IMG/VR virus record: IMGVR_UViG_3300043444_000406
Span: 1 to 28,078 of that record
Reading direction: 5' to 3' (one strand)
Origin: a virus
DNA length: 28,078 bases
How positions within the stretch are numbered: position 1 is the first letter of the stretch; each line of letters opens with the position of its first letter. Under the pieces are notes generated by a model. The model had not been told where the DNA came from. It worked only from the letters and a program-made list of their open reading frames with translations, and searched no databases. The translations under genes were made by a program, and so were the position numbers. Shown piece after piece: positions 15,671 to 23,268 of this stretch.

Positions 15671-17488
15671 ATGACAAACGGACTAGAAAACGTTCAACTT
15701 GAACTGGTGGACAGCGTAGCGAAGGCTCAGGAGCTTATCTCTTGGCTTGGCGAGCGCCGCCCGTTCAACGCTATCGCTATTGATACGGAAACTGGAGAGC
15801 TTCCAGGTAAACCGAAAGACCACGCTTTTTCACCATGGCACGGAAAGCTTCGCCTCGTTCAGGTCGGAGACGGTCAGCGCGGTTGGTCTATCCCGTGGGA
15901 CCAGTGGTCTGGTGTTTTCTACGAGGCGATGAACAAGTTTGACGGTCCAATCGTCTGTCACAACGTCGCCTTCGAAGCGAAGTGGTTTGAGATTCAGTCG
16001 GAATGGTCTATTCCTTGGCACAAGACTCACGACACCATGATTATGTCGCGCATCATTGACCCTCTAGGTTCGGCGGCACTAAAGAATCTAACGTCTAAGT
16101 ATGTAGACCCCAAGGCTGCCGCTCTTCAAGCGCACCTCGACCAGTCCATGCACGAGAACGGGTGGACGTGGGGTACTGTTCCTACCAACTTCCAACCGTA
16201 TTGGGCTTATGGCGCTTTGGACACCGTTCTAACAATGCGTCTATTCGAGCAGTTCTGGGATAAGACTGGCCCCGGAAAGATTTACAGCATCCCTTACGAA
16301 CTGGAGATGGCTGCTCGAAAGATTGCTACCCGCATGGAGCTCAACGGCGTTCGTGTAGACCTCGAGTACTCCAAGAAAAAGCTTGACGAGCTAACATCTT
16401 ATGGAGAGTCGGTCCGCCAGTGGGGTCAAGACACCTACGGCATCTCCATCACAAGCAACCTGCAGCTAGTTAATCTGCTGGAGAAGCTTGGTGCCGAGAT
16501 TACCGAAACGACTCCGTCGGGACAGAAGTCTGCGTCCAAGGACCAGATGAAGATGCTCCTAATCAATGGAAACCCTGAAGTTCAGCAGCTCGCTGACGTT
16601 GTCCTAAAGCAGCGTAAGGCAGACAAGTTGGCAAGCACCTACTTCAGCAACTTCCTATCTGACAACATCGACGGGTTCCTACACCCGACCATCAACACAT
16701 TGCAGGCTCGCACTGGACGTATGTCTATTACCAACCCCGCGCTGCAGACCCTGCCTAAGGGTGACGACACTGTCCGTCGTGCGTTCTTGCCTAAGGATGA
16801 AGACCACGTAATCGTGACTTCTGACCTTGACCAAGTCGAGTTCCGTATGTTCTCCTCGCTGTCTCAGGACGAGAACCTAATCAACCTATTCAACATGGCA
16901 GATGCTACTGGCTCTGACCCGTTCACCGAGATTGGTCGTGAGATTTACCAAGACCCGACAATGCAAAAGTCTGACAAGCGCCGTGGTCTAATCAAGGGTG
17001 TAGTTTATGGACGTCTGTACGGTGCGGGTGTTGCTAAGCAGGCTCTTACTGCTGGAGTTCCTAAGGAACAGATGCAGGCTGTGTCCGACGCATTTGACCA
17101 GCGTTTTCCGGGAATGACCTTGTTCCAGAAGAAAGTTGAAGATGTCGGTATGAGACGACTTCGCTCCGAAGGACGTGGTTATGTCAACACTTGGACGGGA
17201 CGTCGAATCCCTTGTGACGAAGACCGCGTCTACACGCTAGTCAATTACCTCATTCAGGGTGGGGCGGCTGAAATCTTCAAGTCGAACCTAGTCAAGCTGG
17301 ACCAAGCGGACCTGACTGACTTGCTGATTGTTCCAGTACATGACGAAATCGTTCTCAACGCTCCACGCAAGGACGCGGAAGAGATTAAGCAACTCGTTCG
17401 TCAATGTATGACCACGACCGAAGGCTGGGCTGTCCCTCTGACGGCAGATGCCGACGGACCTCTTGAGACATGGGGAGACAAGTACTAA
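15671..17488 (+). CDS. polA: DNA polymerase I (family A) with 3'-5' exonuclease domain
   Basis: A protein of 605 residues, phage-length, with no 5' nuclease domain. Exonuclease: DTE at 38-40, the Exo II motif HNVAFE at 97-102 and the Exo III motif Y180-x3-D184 (DEDDy type). Polymerase motif A is DLDQVEFR at 385-392 with the conserved Glu390. Motif B is R438-x3-K442-x3-Y446-x3-Y450. Motif C is VHDE at 556-559. Residue 446 aligns with Phe762 of E. coli Pol I and is Tyr, as in T7. Exo II has Glu102 where Asp is usual. This is the replicative polymerase of the phage; recombination genes follow. The stop overlaps the next start (TAATG). Confidence 0.96.
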   Translation: MTNGLENVQLELVDSVAKAQELISWLGERRPFNAIAIDTETGELPGKPKDHAFSPWHGKLRLVQVGDGQRGWSIPWDQWSGVFYEAMNKFDGPIVCHNVAFEAKWFEIQSEWSIPWHKTHDTMIMSRIIDPLGSAALKNLTSKYVDPKAAALQAHLDQSMHENGWTWGTVPTNFQPYWAYGALDTVLTMRLFEQFWDKTGPGKIYSIPYELEMAARKIATRMELNGVRVDLEYSKKKLDELTSYGESVRQWGQDTYGISITSNLQLVNLLEKLGAEITETTPSGQKSASKDQMKMLLINGNPEVQQLADVVLKQRKADKLASTYFSNFLSDNIDGFLHPTINTLQARTGRMSITNPALQTLPKGDDTVRRAFLPKDEDHVIVTSDLDQVEFRMFSSLSQDENLINLFNMADATGSDPFTEIGREIYQDPTMQKSDKRRGLIKGVVYGRLYGAGVAKQALTAGVPKEQMQAVSDAFDQRFPGMTLFQKKVEDVGMRRLRSEGRGYVNTWTGRRIPCDEDRVYTLVNYLIQGGAAEIFKSNLVKLDQADLTDLLIVPVHDEIVLNAPRKDAEEIKQLVRQCMTTTEGWAVPLTADADGPLETWGDKY

Positions 17489-17958
17489 TGACTAGACACA
17501 TTCTTTCAGTAGACCCTGGAAAGGCGACAGGCATGTCGTACTTTGTGTGGGAGAGTCCTGACGTTGAGCCAGTAATGGTTTGGTCTGGTGAATACCAGCA
17601 AGAGGAGTATGCTGCCCCGATTCGGGACGCACTTCTCACCTGCCAGCTTCTTGGTGTAACTTTGGAAGTTGTTTGCGAACGATTCACAATCAACGCTCAG
17701 ACGGTTAGGAACTCTCAGGCTCCATACTCGCTAGAGCAGATTGGCATCCTCAAGCAATGTCTAATGGATGTCGGTAGGGCTCCTGACGACATCTACTTCC
17801 AATCCCCAGCCGACGCTAAAGCAATGTTTGATAACGCAAAGCTGAAGAAACTTGGTTATTGGCACGTTGGCGGTGAAGGACACGCGCTTGACAGCATCCG
17901 ACACGGTTTGCTAAGATTGGTAAAAAGCGGCTGGAAACCTCTAGCACTGCTAACATAA
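17488..17958 (+). CDS. RuvC-like Holliday junction resolvase / RNase H-fold nuclease
   Basis: The preferred start is the ATG at 17488, which overlaps the polymerase stop as TAATG with GGGGAGA upstream and gives 156 residues. An ATG at 17470 would lie inside polA. The RNase H-fold acidic residues fall in RuvC order: Asp9 in ILSVDPGKATGMSYF, Glu64 in LEVVCERF, and GHALDSIRHGLL with His132 and Asp135. RuvC-type enzymes cut four-way or branched DNA, needed to resolve recombination and replication intermediates before packaging. Phage versions at this length are common in actinophages beside polA and helicase genes. The fold is fairly sure; the exact substrate is not. Confidence 0.8.
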   Translation: MTRHILSVDPGKATGMSYFVWESPDVEPVMVWSGEYQQEEYAAPIRDALLTCQLLGVTLEVVCERFTINAQTVRNSQAPYSLEQIGILKQCLMDVGRAPDDIYFQSPADAKAMFDNAKLKKLGYWHVGGEGHALDSIRHGLLRLVKSGWKPLALLT

Positions 17959-18041
17959 TTTCAGAGATACTATCAAAAAATTTAAATAAAAAACTAAAAT
18001 CTGTGATAGTATGTAGACATAAAGACGAAAGGATGGCTTAA
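17959..18041 (+). promoter_or_regulatory. AT-rich promoter/operator region with 9-base dyad
   Basis: The 83-base gap is strikingly AT-rich. A perfect 9-base inverted repeat has arms ATACTATCA (17967-17975) and TGATAGTAT (18004-18012). Between them lies TAAAAT (17995-18000), five of six to the -10 consensus; no good -35 is seen. The arms would cover the -35 region and the transcription start, a typical operator layout. AAAGGA (18027-18032) is the RBS of the helicase gene. Confidence 0.45.
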
Positions 18042-19853
18042 ATGCCTGTAAATGTTGACCTCGACGATGCGAGGACACATATCATTATCGGTGCCGATTG
18101 GCGCTTCAAGGAGTTGTGCAAGAGTATTCCCGGTGCAACTTACGACGGAAAAACCCAGCTGTGGAAGGTCCCAGTTTCTTGGTCCTCTTGCCTCGCACTG
18201 CGCTCGACTTTCCGTGACGACCTAGTTCTAGGTGACAGCCTCAAGCAATGGGCCGCTGACGAGCGCGCTAACCGAATCGACCCAGCCAATGCACTGCGCG
18301 AGGCTGAGACCCTGCCAGACGGCGAGGGGGATGAAGATTTGTTTCCGCACCAGCGTGCTGGTGTGAAGTTCTTGGCGACCGCCAAGCGCGCACTTCTTGC
18401 TGACGAGCCCGGGCTTGGGAAGACCGCTCAGGCTATCCGTGCAATTAAAAAGATTCAGGACGACGGTGGAGAAGCTTTCCCTGCTCTGATTGTCTGCCCT
18501 AACACTTTGAAGAACAACTGGAAACGCGAGTTCGAGAAGTGGTGGCCGGGAGTAAAGGTTCAGGTCATCAAGGGCAGTGCGACTCAGCGTCGTAAGCAGT
18601 TTGAAGAAGAGGCCGACGTCTATGTTGTCAACTGGGAGTCGCTACGTTCACACTCGCGCCTTGCTCCTTATGGTGCAGTGGCATTGGCTCGCTGTCCTGA
18701 GTGTAAGGGACACGACCCTAAGATTACTGAGGCACGTTGCGAAGTCCACGAGCGTGAGTTGAACCGCATCGACTTCAAGGCTGTTGTGGCTGACGAGATT
18801 CACCGTTCAAAGGACCCGAAGTCTAAGCAGACTCGCGCACTGTGGGCTGCTACTGGCAATGCTGATGTTCGATTTGCATTGACTGGTACTCCTGTCGCCA
18901 ACAACGTTCTCGACATGTGGTCCATTCTGCACTGGATTAGCCCAGAGGACTGGCCTTCAAAGACTCGCTGGATTGACCGCATGGTAAACACCATGCTCAA
19001 CGCTTTCGGTGGCATGATGGTCTTGGGTCTAAAGCCACACATGGAGGAAGAGTTCCACGCAACTGTCAATCCTCGTATGCGTCGTATGCTCAAGCAGCGC
19101 GTGTTGCCTTGGCTACCTGAGATGATGTTCGAGCGTCGCGACGTAGAGATGTCAGCGAAGCAGGCAAAAGCCTACAAGGACATGCGTGACAACATGATTG
19201 CAGAACTCGAGGGTGATGGCAGTGCTGTCGTAGCTCCGTCGGTTCTAACTCAGACTACTCGCCTCAATCAGTTTGCCAGCTCTTTCGCTCAGACTGTTAT
19301 TGATGAAGTCACAGGTGAAGAGAAAATTGTTTTGTCAGAGCCCTCTTGTAAGATTGATGCTCTAATGGACGACATCAAAAATGGAGACTTCGGTGACGAC
19401 TCAGTGGCAGTAGCCGCTGTGTCTAGCCAGCTAATCAACTTGCTCAGCGCACGCTTCACCAAGGAGGGTATCGCTCACGGATTGATTACTGGTGCTCAGT
19501 CAGAAGACGAGCGCACCAAGGCTATTGATGATTTCCAGTCTGGACGCACCAAGTGGATTCTGTTCACCGTTCAGGCTGGTGGTGTGGGTGTTACCCTGAC
19601 CACTGGTCGTCGTCTGGTTATGCTTCAGCGTCCGTGGTCTCTTGTTGACCACAAGCAGGCGCTTGACCGTATCCACCGCATTGGTTCAGAGATTCACGAC
19701 TCGGTTATCATCATGGACTACGTGACCGAGGGAACCATTGAGGAACGAGTTATTCAGGTCTTGGAAACCAAGGCTGAAAACTTTGAACAAATTGTCCACG
19801 ACAAGGCACGTCTGCTCGACTTGCTAAAAGAAGACAAGGCTGGTAAGCTCTAA
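18042..19853 (+). CDS. SNF2-family DNA helicase/translocase
   Basis: A protein of 603 residues. N-terminal ~95 residues (GATYDGKTQLWKVPVSW) resemble the small substrate-recognition domain found before the motor in SMARCAL1/HARP-like proteins. Motor motifs: LFPHQRAGVKF (~100-110), Walker A DEPGLGKT 121-128, DEIH 251-254 in place of DEAH, TGTP 281-284, QAGGVGVTLT 511-520 and motif VI QALDRIHRIGSE 539-550. A possible zinc site (C218, C221, C233, H236) is inserted just before motif II. Family members remodel branched or annealed DNA using ATP, for example fork regression. In phages they sit, as here, beside Cas4-like nuclease, Sak4 and SSB genes. Its own upstream region suggests separate regulation. 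Confidence 0.92.
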   Translation: MPVNVDLDDARTHIIIGADWRFKELCKSIPGATYDGKTQLWKVPVSWSSCLALRSTFRDDLVLGDSLKQWAADERANRIDPANALREAETLPDGEGDEDLFPHQRAGVKFLATAKRALLADEPGLGKTAQAIRAIKKIQDDGGEAFPALIVCPNTLKNNWKREFEKWWPGVKVQVIKGSATQRRKQFEEEADVYVVNWESLRSHSRLAPYGAVALARCPECKGHDPKITEARCEVHERELNRIDFKAVVADEIHRSKDPKSKQTRALWAATGNADVRFALTGTPVANNVLDMWSILHWISPEDWPSKTRWIDRMVNTMLNAFGGMMVLGLKPHMEEEFHATVNPRMRRMLKQRVLPWLPEMMFERRDVEMSAKQAKAYKDMRDNMIAELEGDGSAVVAPSVLTQTTRLNQFASSFAQTVIDEVTGEEKIVLSEPSCKIDALMDDIKNGDFGDDSVAVAAVSSQLINLLSARFTKEGIAHGLITGAQSEDERTKAIDDFQSGRTKWILFTVQAGGVGVTLTTGRRLVMLQRPWSLVDHKQALDRIHRIGSEIHDSVIIMDYVTEGTIEERVIQVLETKAENFEQIVHDKARLLDLLKEDKAGKL

Positions 19854-19855
19854 AT

Positions 19856-20821
19856 ATGAGTGACGAAACTACACAAGAAGTAAAGCCATACCGCCTCTCC
19901 AACTCGGAGATTCAGGTATTCAAAGATTGCCGACGTAAGTGGTGGCTCAACTACTACCGACGTCTCATGCCAAAGCAAAAGGATTACACTGGCGCATTGG
20001 CATTGGGTTCTCGTATCCACGAAGCCCTAGACCAGTACTACACCTCGAACTGCGAGCTGGACCTCCTAGAGATTCACGCAAAGCTTGTCGAGGCTGACCG
20101 CAAGACTCTTATGGACGAGTACCGTGACACTACGGACCTCGAATCAGAAGCTGAACTTGGTCGCATCATGCTGGAGGGTTACCTCCAGTGGATGGACGAG
20201 CAGGGCATCGACGCAGAGCTTGAGATGATTTCTACCGAAGAAATTATTGAAATGCCACTGCTCGATGGTGAGGTTATTCTTCAGGGTAAGCTCGACATGC
20301 GTGTTCGTCGCAAGAGCGACGGTGTTCGTATGTTCCGCGACTTCAAGACCGTTGGTGGTTCTTTCGCGGACTTTGCTAACCAAGCTCAGATGAACGAGCA
20401 GATTCTGACATACATGATGTTGGAGCACGCTCAGAACAGAGAGCCGGGAGAGCGTTCCGAGGGCGGCATCTTTACCATGCTTAAAAAGGTAAAGCGTACT
20501 GCCAATGCTCGACCACCGTTCTACGACCAGATTGAAGTTCGACACAACGTGTTTACGCTTCGTTCGTTCTGGCAACGTATTCACGGAACGATTACCGACC
20601 TGATGAACGTCAAGAAGTCTCTTGATGCAGGCGCGGACCCAAACTTCGTGGCGTACCCACGCCCGACAAAGGACTGCAAATGGAAGTGTCAGTTCTACAC
20701 TATCTGTCCTCTAATCGATGACGGTAGTGCAGCTGAGGCAGCTATTGAGCAGATGTATGAGGTCGCCGACCCATACGGTTACTACAACAGCAACACCGAC
20801 GAAAAGAAAGGTACTGAGTAA
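19856..20821 (+). CDS. Cas4/RecB-like PD-(D/E)XK exonuclease with probable Fe-S cluster
   Basis: A protein of 321 residues, two bases after the helicase stop. N-terminal LSNSEIQVFKDCRRKWWLNY and LGSRIHEALDQYY give the first Cys (25) and the catalytic-site His55. The nuclease core is GKLDMRV (Asp147) and RDFKT (Asp162, Lys164), followed by the Q182-x3-Y186 motif. The C-terminus holds three more Cys (274, 278, 284) in TKDCKWKCQFYTICPL. One Cys early and three late is the Fe-S arrangement of Cas4 and AddB nucleases. It probably resects DNA ends to make 3' single strands for the Sak4/SSB pair encoded next. All key residues are present, so it should be active. Confidence 0.92.
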   Translation: MSDETTQEVKPYRLSNSEIQVFKDCRRKWWLNYYRRLMPKQKDYTGALALGSRIHEALDQYYTSNCELDLLEIHAKLVEADRKTLMDEYRDTTDLESEAELGRIMLEGYLQWMDEQGIDAELEMISTEEIIEMPLLDGEVILQGKLDMRVRRKSDGVRMFRDFKTVGGSFADFANQAQMNEQILTYMMLEHAQNREPGERSEGGIFTMLKKVKRTANARPPFYDQIEVRHNVFTLRSFWQRIHGTITDLMNVKKSLDAGADPNFVAYPRPTKDCKWKCQFYTICPLIDDGSAAEAAIEQMYEVADPYGYYNSNTDEKKGTE

Positions 20822-20823
20822 GC

Positions 20824-21582
20824 ATGTCAGATGTACAGCGTTCTCTAACCATGATGGTGTATGGCGAGTCCAAGGTTGGTAAGTCAACCTTTGCCGTCAC
20901 AGCACCGTATCCTCGTCTGATGCTCGACGTTGAGGGTGGACACCGATTCCTCCCAATCAACGTCAAGTATTGGGACCCAATGCGTGAGGAGCCGCCACAG
21001 GCGGACGGCACTTGGGACACCGTAGTCGTGCAGGTTCGTGACTACGACGTCGTTTTGAAGGCATTCCAGTGGCTTCAGAGTGGCAAGCACCAGTTCAAGT
21101 CGCTTATCATCGACTCCATCTCGGAGCTTCAGGTTAAGTGCATGGACAACATCGCTGGTACAGAGCAGATGAAGATGCAGCAGTGGGGCGAATTGCTTCG
21201 CCACATGGGCGCACTTCTTCGTGACCTCCGTGACCTCACGATGCACCCGACTCAGCCTCTGGAAGCCGTAGTGCTTACCGCGATGGCTAAGCGTGGACAG
21301 GACGACCTCATGCACCCCTACCTACAGGGTCAGCTTGCGGTTCAGGCCCCGTACTTCTATGATGTACTTGGCTACATCTCTAACGAGATGATTCCTAACC
21401 CAGACCCTACTCAGCTGCCTTATCGAGCACGTCGTATGTATGTGGAGCGTACCGACAAGTTCGAGGCTGGTGAGCGCGTACAGGGTCGTCTCGGCTCAAT
21501 CGTTGAGCAGGAGAACCTCGGAGTTGAGCGTATGCTCGACATGATTTTCGGTCCAAAGACCGAGAAAAAGAAGTCAGCGTAA
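20824..21582 (+). CDS. Sak4-like RecA-fold ATPase (single-strand annealing/exchange)
   Basis: A protein of 252 residues two bases after the nuclease stop, with GAAAGG as RBS. Walker A is GESKVGKS (14-21) and Walker B is SLIIDS (93-98), with LMLDVEGG at 32-39. This is the AAA_24/Sak4 group of phage RecA-like ATPases, which bind ssDNA and promote annealing and homologous recombination, often together with an SSB. A basic, Lys-rich C-terminus (GPKTEKKKSA) could contact DNA or SSB. Placement between a Cas4-like nuclease and an SSB gene agrees closely with this role. Confidence 0.88.
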   Translation: MSDVQRSLTMMVYGESKVGKSTFAVTAPYPRLMLDVEGGHRFLPINVKYWDPMREEPPQADGTWDTVVVQVRDYDVVLKAFQWLQSGKHQFKSLIIDSISELQVKCMDNIAGTEQMKMQQWGELLRHMGALLRDLRDLTMHPTQPLEAVVLTAMAKRGQDDLMHPYLQGQLAVQAPYFYDVLGYISNEMIPNPDPTQLPYRARRMYVERTDKFEAGERVQGRLGSIVEQENLGVERMLDMIFGPKTEKKKSA

Positions 21583-21590
21583 GCTGGCTA

Positions 21591-21600
21591 CTACTAGTAG
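21591..21600. repeat. Perfect 10-base palindrome
   Basis: CTACTAGTAG is its own reverse complement and lies just upstream of the AGAAAGAA RBS in the 33-base gap between the Sak4-like and SSB genes. It could be a protein-binding site or chance. Confidence 0.4.
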
Positions 21601-21615
21601 AAAGAAAAACGAACT

Positions 21616-22176
21616 ATGAGTTCATTAAACTGGGCCGATTTGGTCAAAGACGCTGGCGAGTCCGCTGGCGGTAACTACGAGCCGCTACCAGATGGCGACT
21701 ACGACTTCAAGGTAATTGAAGCCACCGCAACCGTTTCTCAGAGCGGTAAGACCATGTTCAAGCTGAAGTCTGAGGTCCTCACTGGTCCTCACGCTAAGCG
21801 TCTCGTATGGGACAACTTGGTAATCTCACCTGAGAACGGTGCTGCACTGGGCATCTTCTTCTCGAAGATGGCTGCTCTCGGGTTGCCTCGTGAGTTCTTC
21901 ACGAACAACAACCCAACCAACGCACAGATTGAGGCTTCGCTTATCGGCAAGACCTTCCGTGCACAGGTTGCTACCCGCACGTGGAACGACACCCGACAGA
22001 ACGAAATTAAGAAGTACTACGTTATGTCGGCTGGTCAGGCTCCTGCAGCCTCGGCTCCTGCAACTCCGTTTGCTGGTCCTTCGGCTTCGACCCCGCCTGC
22101 GCCTCCTGCTCCGCCTGCGCCTCCTGCTCCGCCTGCCGCTCCTGCGGTCGGTAACGTAGCTGACGCTCCGTTCTAA
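21616..22176 (+). CDS. Single-stranded DNA-binding protein (DUF669-like)
   Basis: A protein of 186 residues. An OB-like N-terminal part (LPDGDYDFKVIEATATVSQS, MFKLKSEVLTG, RLVWDNLVIS, then IGKTFRAQVATRTWND) matches phage DUF669-type proteins thought to bind ssDNA. A Pro/Ala-rich linker follows (~139-178, PPAPPAPPAP), encoded by 18-base tandem repeats. The last residues are VADAPF, resembling the acidic-hydrophobic tip (DDIPF) by which bacterial SSB recruits partners. Next to Sak4-like and nuclease genes it is the likely strand-coating partner. The gene is followed by a strong hairpin. The binding function is inferred from family and neighbours. Confidence 0.82.
   Translation: MSSLNWADLVKDAGESAGGNYEPLPDGDYDFKVIEATATVSQSGKTMFKLKSEVLTGPHAKRLVWDNLVISPENGAALGIFFSKMAALGLPREFFTNNNPTNAQIEASLIGKTFRAQVATRTWNDTRQNEIKKYYVMSAGQAPAASAPATPFAGPSASTPPAPPAPPAPPAPPAAPAVGNVADAPF
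22093..22140 (+). repeat. 18-base tandem repeat coding the Pro/Ala linker
   Basis: CCGCCTGCGCCTCCTGCT occurs at 22093-22110 and 22111-22128, followed by a partial diverged copy. It is in frame and encodes PPAPPA, so copy number changes linker length without breaking the SSB gene. Confidence 0.93.
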
Positions 22177-22189
22177 GCAGTAGCCAGTC

Positions 22190-22225
22190 AAGGGGGCATC
22201 GCTTGTTTACAAGTGGTGCCCCCTT
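22190..22225 (+). terminator. Strong 16-pair hairpin after the SSB gene
   Basis: AAGGGGGCATCGCTTG (22190-22205) and CAAGTGGTGCCCCCTT (22210-22225) pair along all 16 positions as RNA, with two G-U pairs and a UUUA loop. The first nine pairs are perfect and GC-rich. The downstream tract is only CATTT, so it may be an intrinsic terminator of the kind tolerated in Actinobacteria, or a 3' stabiliser or processing site. It lies 13 bases after the SSB stop and ends before the next gene's RBS. Confidence 0.75.
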
Positions 22226-22242
22226 CATTTAGGAAAGAGAAA

Positions 22243-23259
22243 ATGGGAAAAGTTTTAATCACAGGAATGTCAGCACCTCAGGTGTCCAGTTCCGCAAACA
22301 GCAGAGCTCTAAGTTTTGCAGCTGTCCTGAATCGAGCATTGCTGGATGCTGGTCACACCGTGACTTGGGGAGAGCCGAACATCTACATGAACGATACTGC
22401 GGTAAAGAAGTTTGACGCTATCTTTGTAGGTCTCAGTCCGCTGACCAGTCTTGGTGCAAATCGAGCTTATGGAGCATTGGCAACTATTGATGCCGTCATT
22501 GAAAGTGCTCCTGAAAAGCTGCGATTTTTCATTGACGCACCTAACGTGTCGCAGATTGAAGTCTCATTAAAAGCTTTGGCGACATCGCCTGAATCGTTGG
22601 TAAAAGAGTTTTACTCTTATCGAAAGGACTATGCGGCAGTTTCAGTTGACACGGCGCTGCAAGAACGTTTTATGGGAGTGGTCAATCGTCTTCTTTCAGA
22701 GACGTGGCCTATCACCATCTACCCGAAGCTTCCGTGGCAATCTGACGATGCCGTTGCGCGCAACCTCCCGAGTGTGGCTGCTGGTTCAATTAGAGGTCTC
22801 AATCTAGACGCGTATCTTCTAACCGAACCTAAAGACTCTCAGGAACGTGTGGGGAAGTGGGCGACAAGCGACCCTAAGTCTAAGTGGCATCAGAAACTTA
22901 TCCGCACGGTGGGGCTTCCATGCTCGCCGATTCGGATAACTAAGGGCTCCACGGATACCGACACAGAGGCGCAGATTTCTCGCTCGGTTGGTGCCATCAT
23001 CACTCCTGACAAAAAGCAGGATACGTGGTGGTCGTACTACTACATACAGGCTCTCAACACTGGAACCCCTGTTGTAACTAAATGGCAAGACAGCCAAGCT
23101 ATCGGTTCGCCGTGGACTGTGCTTGCTGCCACTATCGAAGATATGTCGGAATCAGGGCGACTTGAGCTAGCAGCAGCGCAGCGCAGGTCGTATGAAGACA
23201 ACATACCTGATAAAATTGAAGCCGCAAGACTTCTAGAACAACTAGCAAACCTTAAGTAA
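22243..23259 (+). CDS. Putative GT-B-like glycosyltransferase
   Basis: The preferred start is ATG 22243, with AGGAAAGAG just upstream; a GTG at 22213 lies in the hairpin and has no RBS. The protein has 338 residues. The N-terminus (KVLITGMSAPQVSSSANSR, then AAVLNRALLDAGHTVTWGEP) looks like the first Rossmann domain of GT-B enzymes. The C-terminal part has SRSVGAIITPDKKQDTWWSY and QALNTGTPVVTKWQDSQAIG, similar to the acceptor/nucleotide side of GT-B proteins. Middle residues (PWQSDDAVARNLPSV) do not help. It could modify phage DNA, virion or host glycans; another Rossmann-fold function is possible. It lies downstream of a terminator-like hairpin, so it may have its own expression or depend on read-through. 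Confidence 0.55.
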   Translation: MGKVLITGMSAPQVSSSANSRALSFAAVLNRALLDAGHTVTWGEPNIYMNDTAVKKFDAIFVGLSPLTSLGANRAYGALATIDAVIESAPEKLRFFIDAPNVSQIEVSLKALATSPESLVKEFYSYRKDYAAVSVDTALQERFMGVVNRLLSETWPITIYPKLPWQSDDAVARNLPSVAAGSIRGLNLDAYLLTEPKDSQERVGKWATSDPKSKWHQKLIRTVGLPCSPIRITKGSTDTDTEAQISRSVGAIITPDKKQDTWWSYYYIQALNTGTPVVTKWQDSQAIGSPWTVLAATIEDMSESGRLELAAAQRRSYEDNIPDKIEAARLLEQLANLK

Positions 23260-23268
23260 GGAAAAACC

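Noticed and set aside
17470-17487. Upstream ATG giving the RuvC-like protein six extra residues
   Set aside because: It lies inside the polymerase gene; the ATG at 17488 overlaps the stop as TAATG, has a better RBS and starts right before the conserved ILSVDPG strand.
20144-21315. Two ~145-codon minus-strand frames under the nuclease and Sak4-like genes
   Set aside because: Both are antisense to genes with complete catalytic motifs and have no RBS or recognisable domains.
21826-22191. Arg-rich open frames on both strands over the SSB gene
   Set aside because: They are produced by the Pro/Ala repeat read in other frames; low-complexity Arg/Leu/Ser composition and no RBS.
22213-22242. GTG start extending the GT-B-like protein by ten residues
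   Set aside because: It lies in the right arm of a strong hairpin and lacks an RBS, while ATG 22243 has AGGAAAGAG upstream and begins a typical Rossmann strand.
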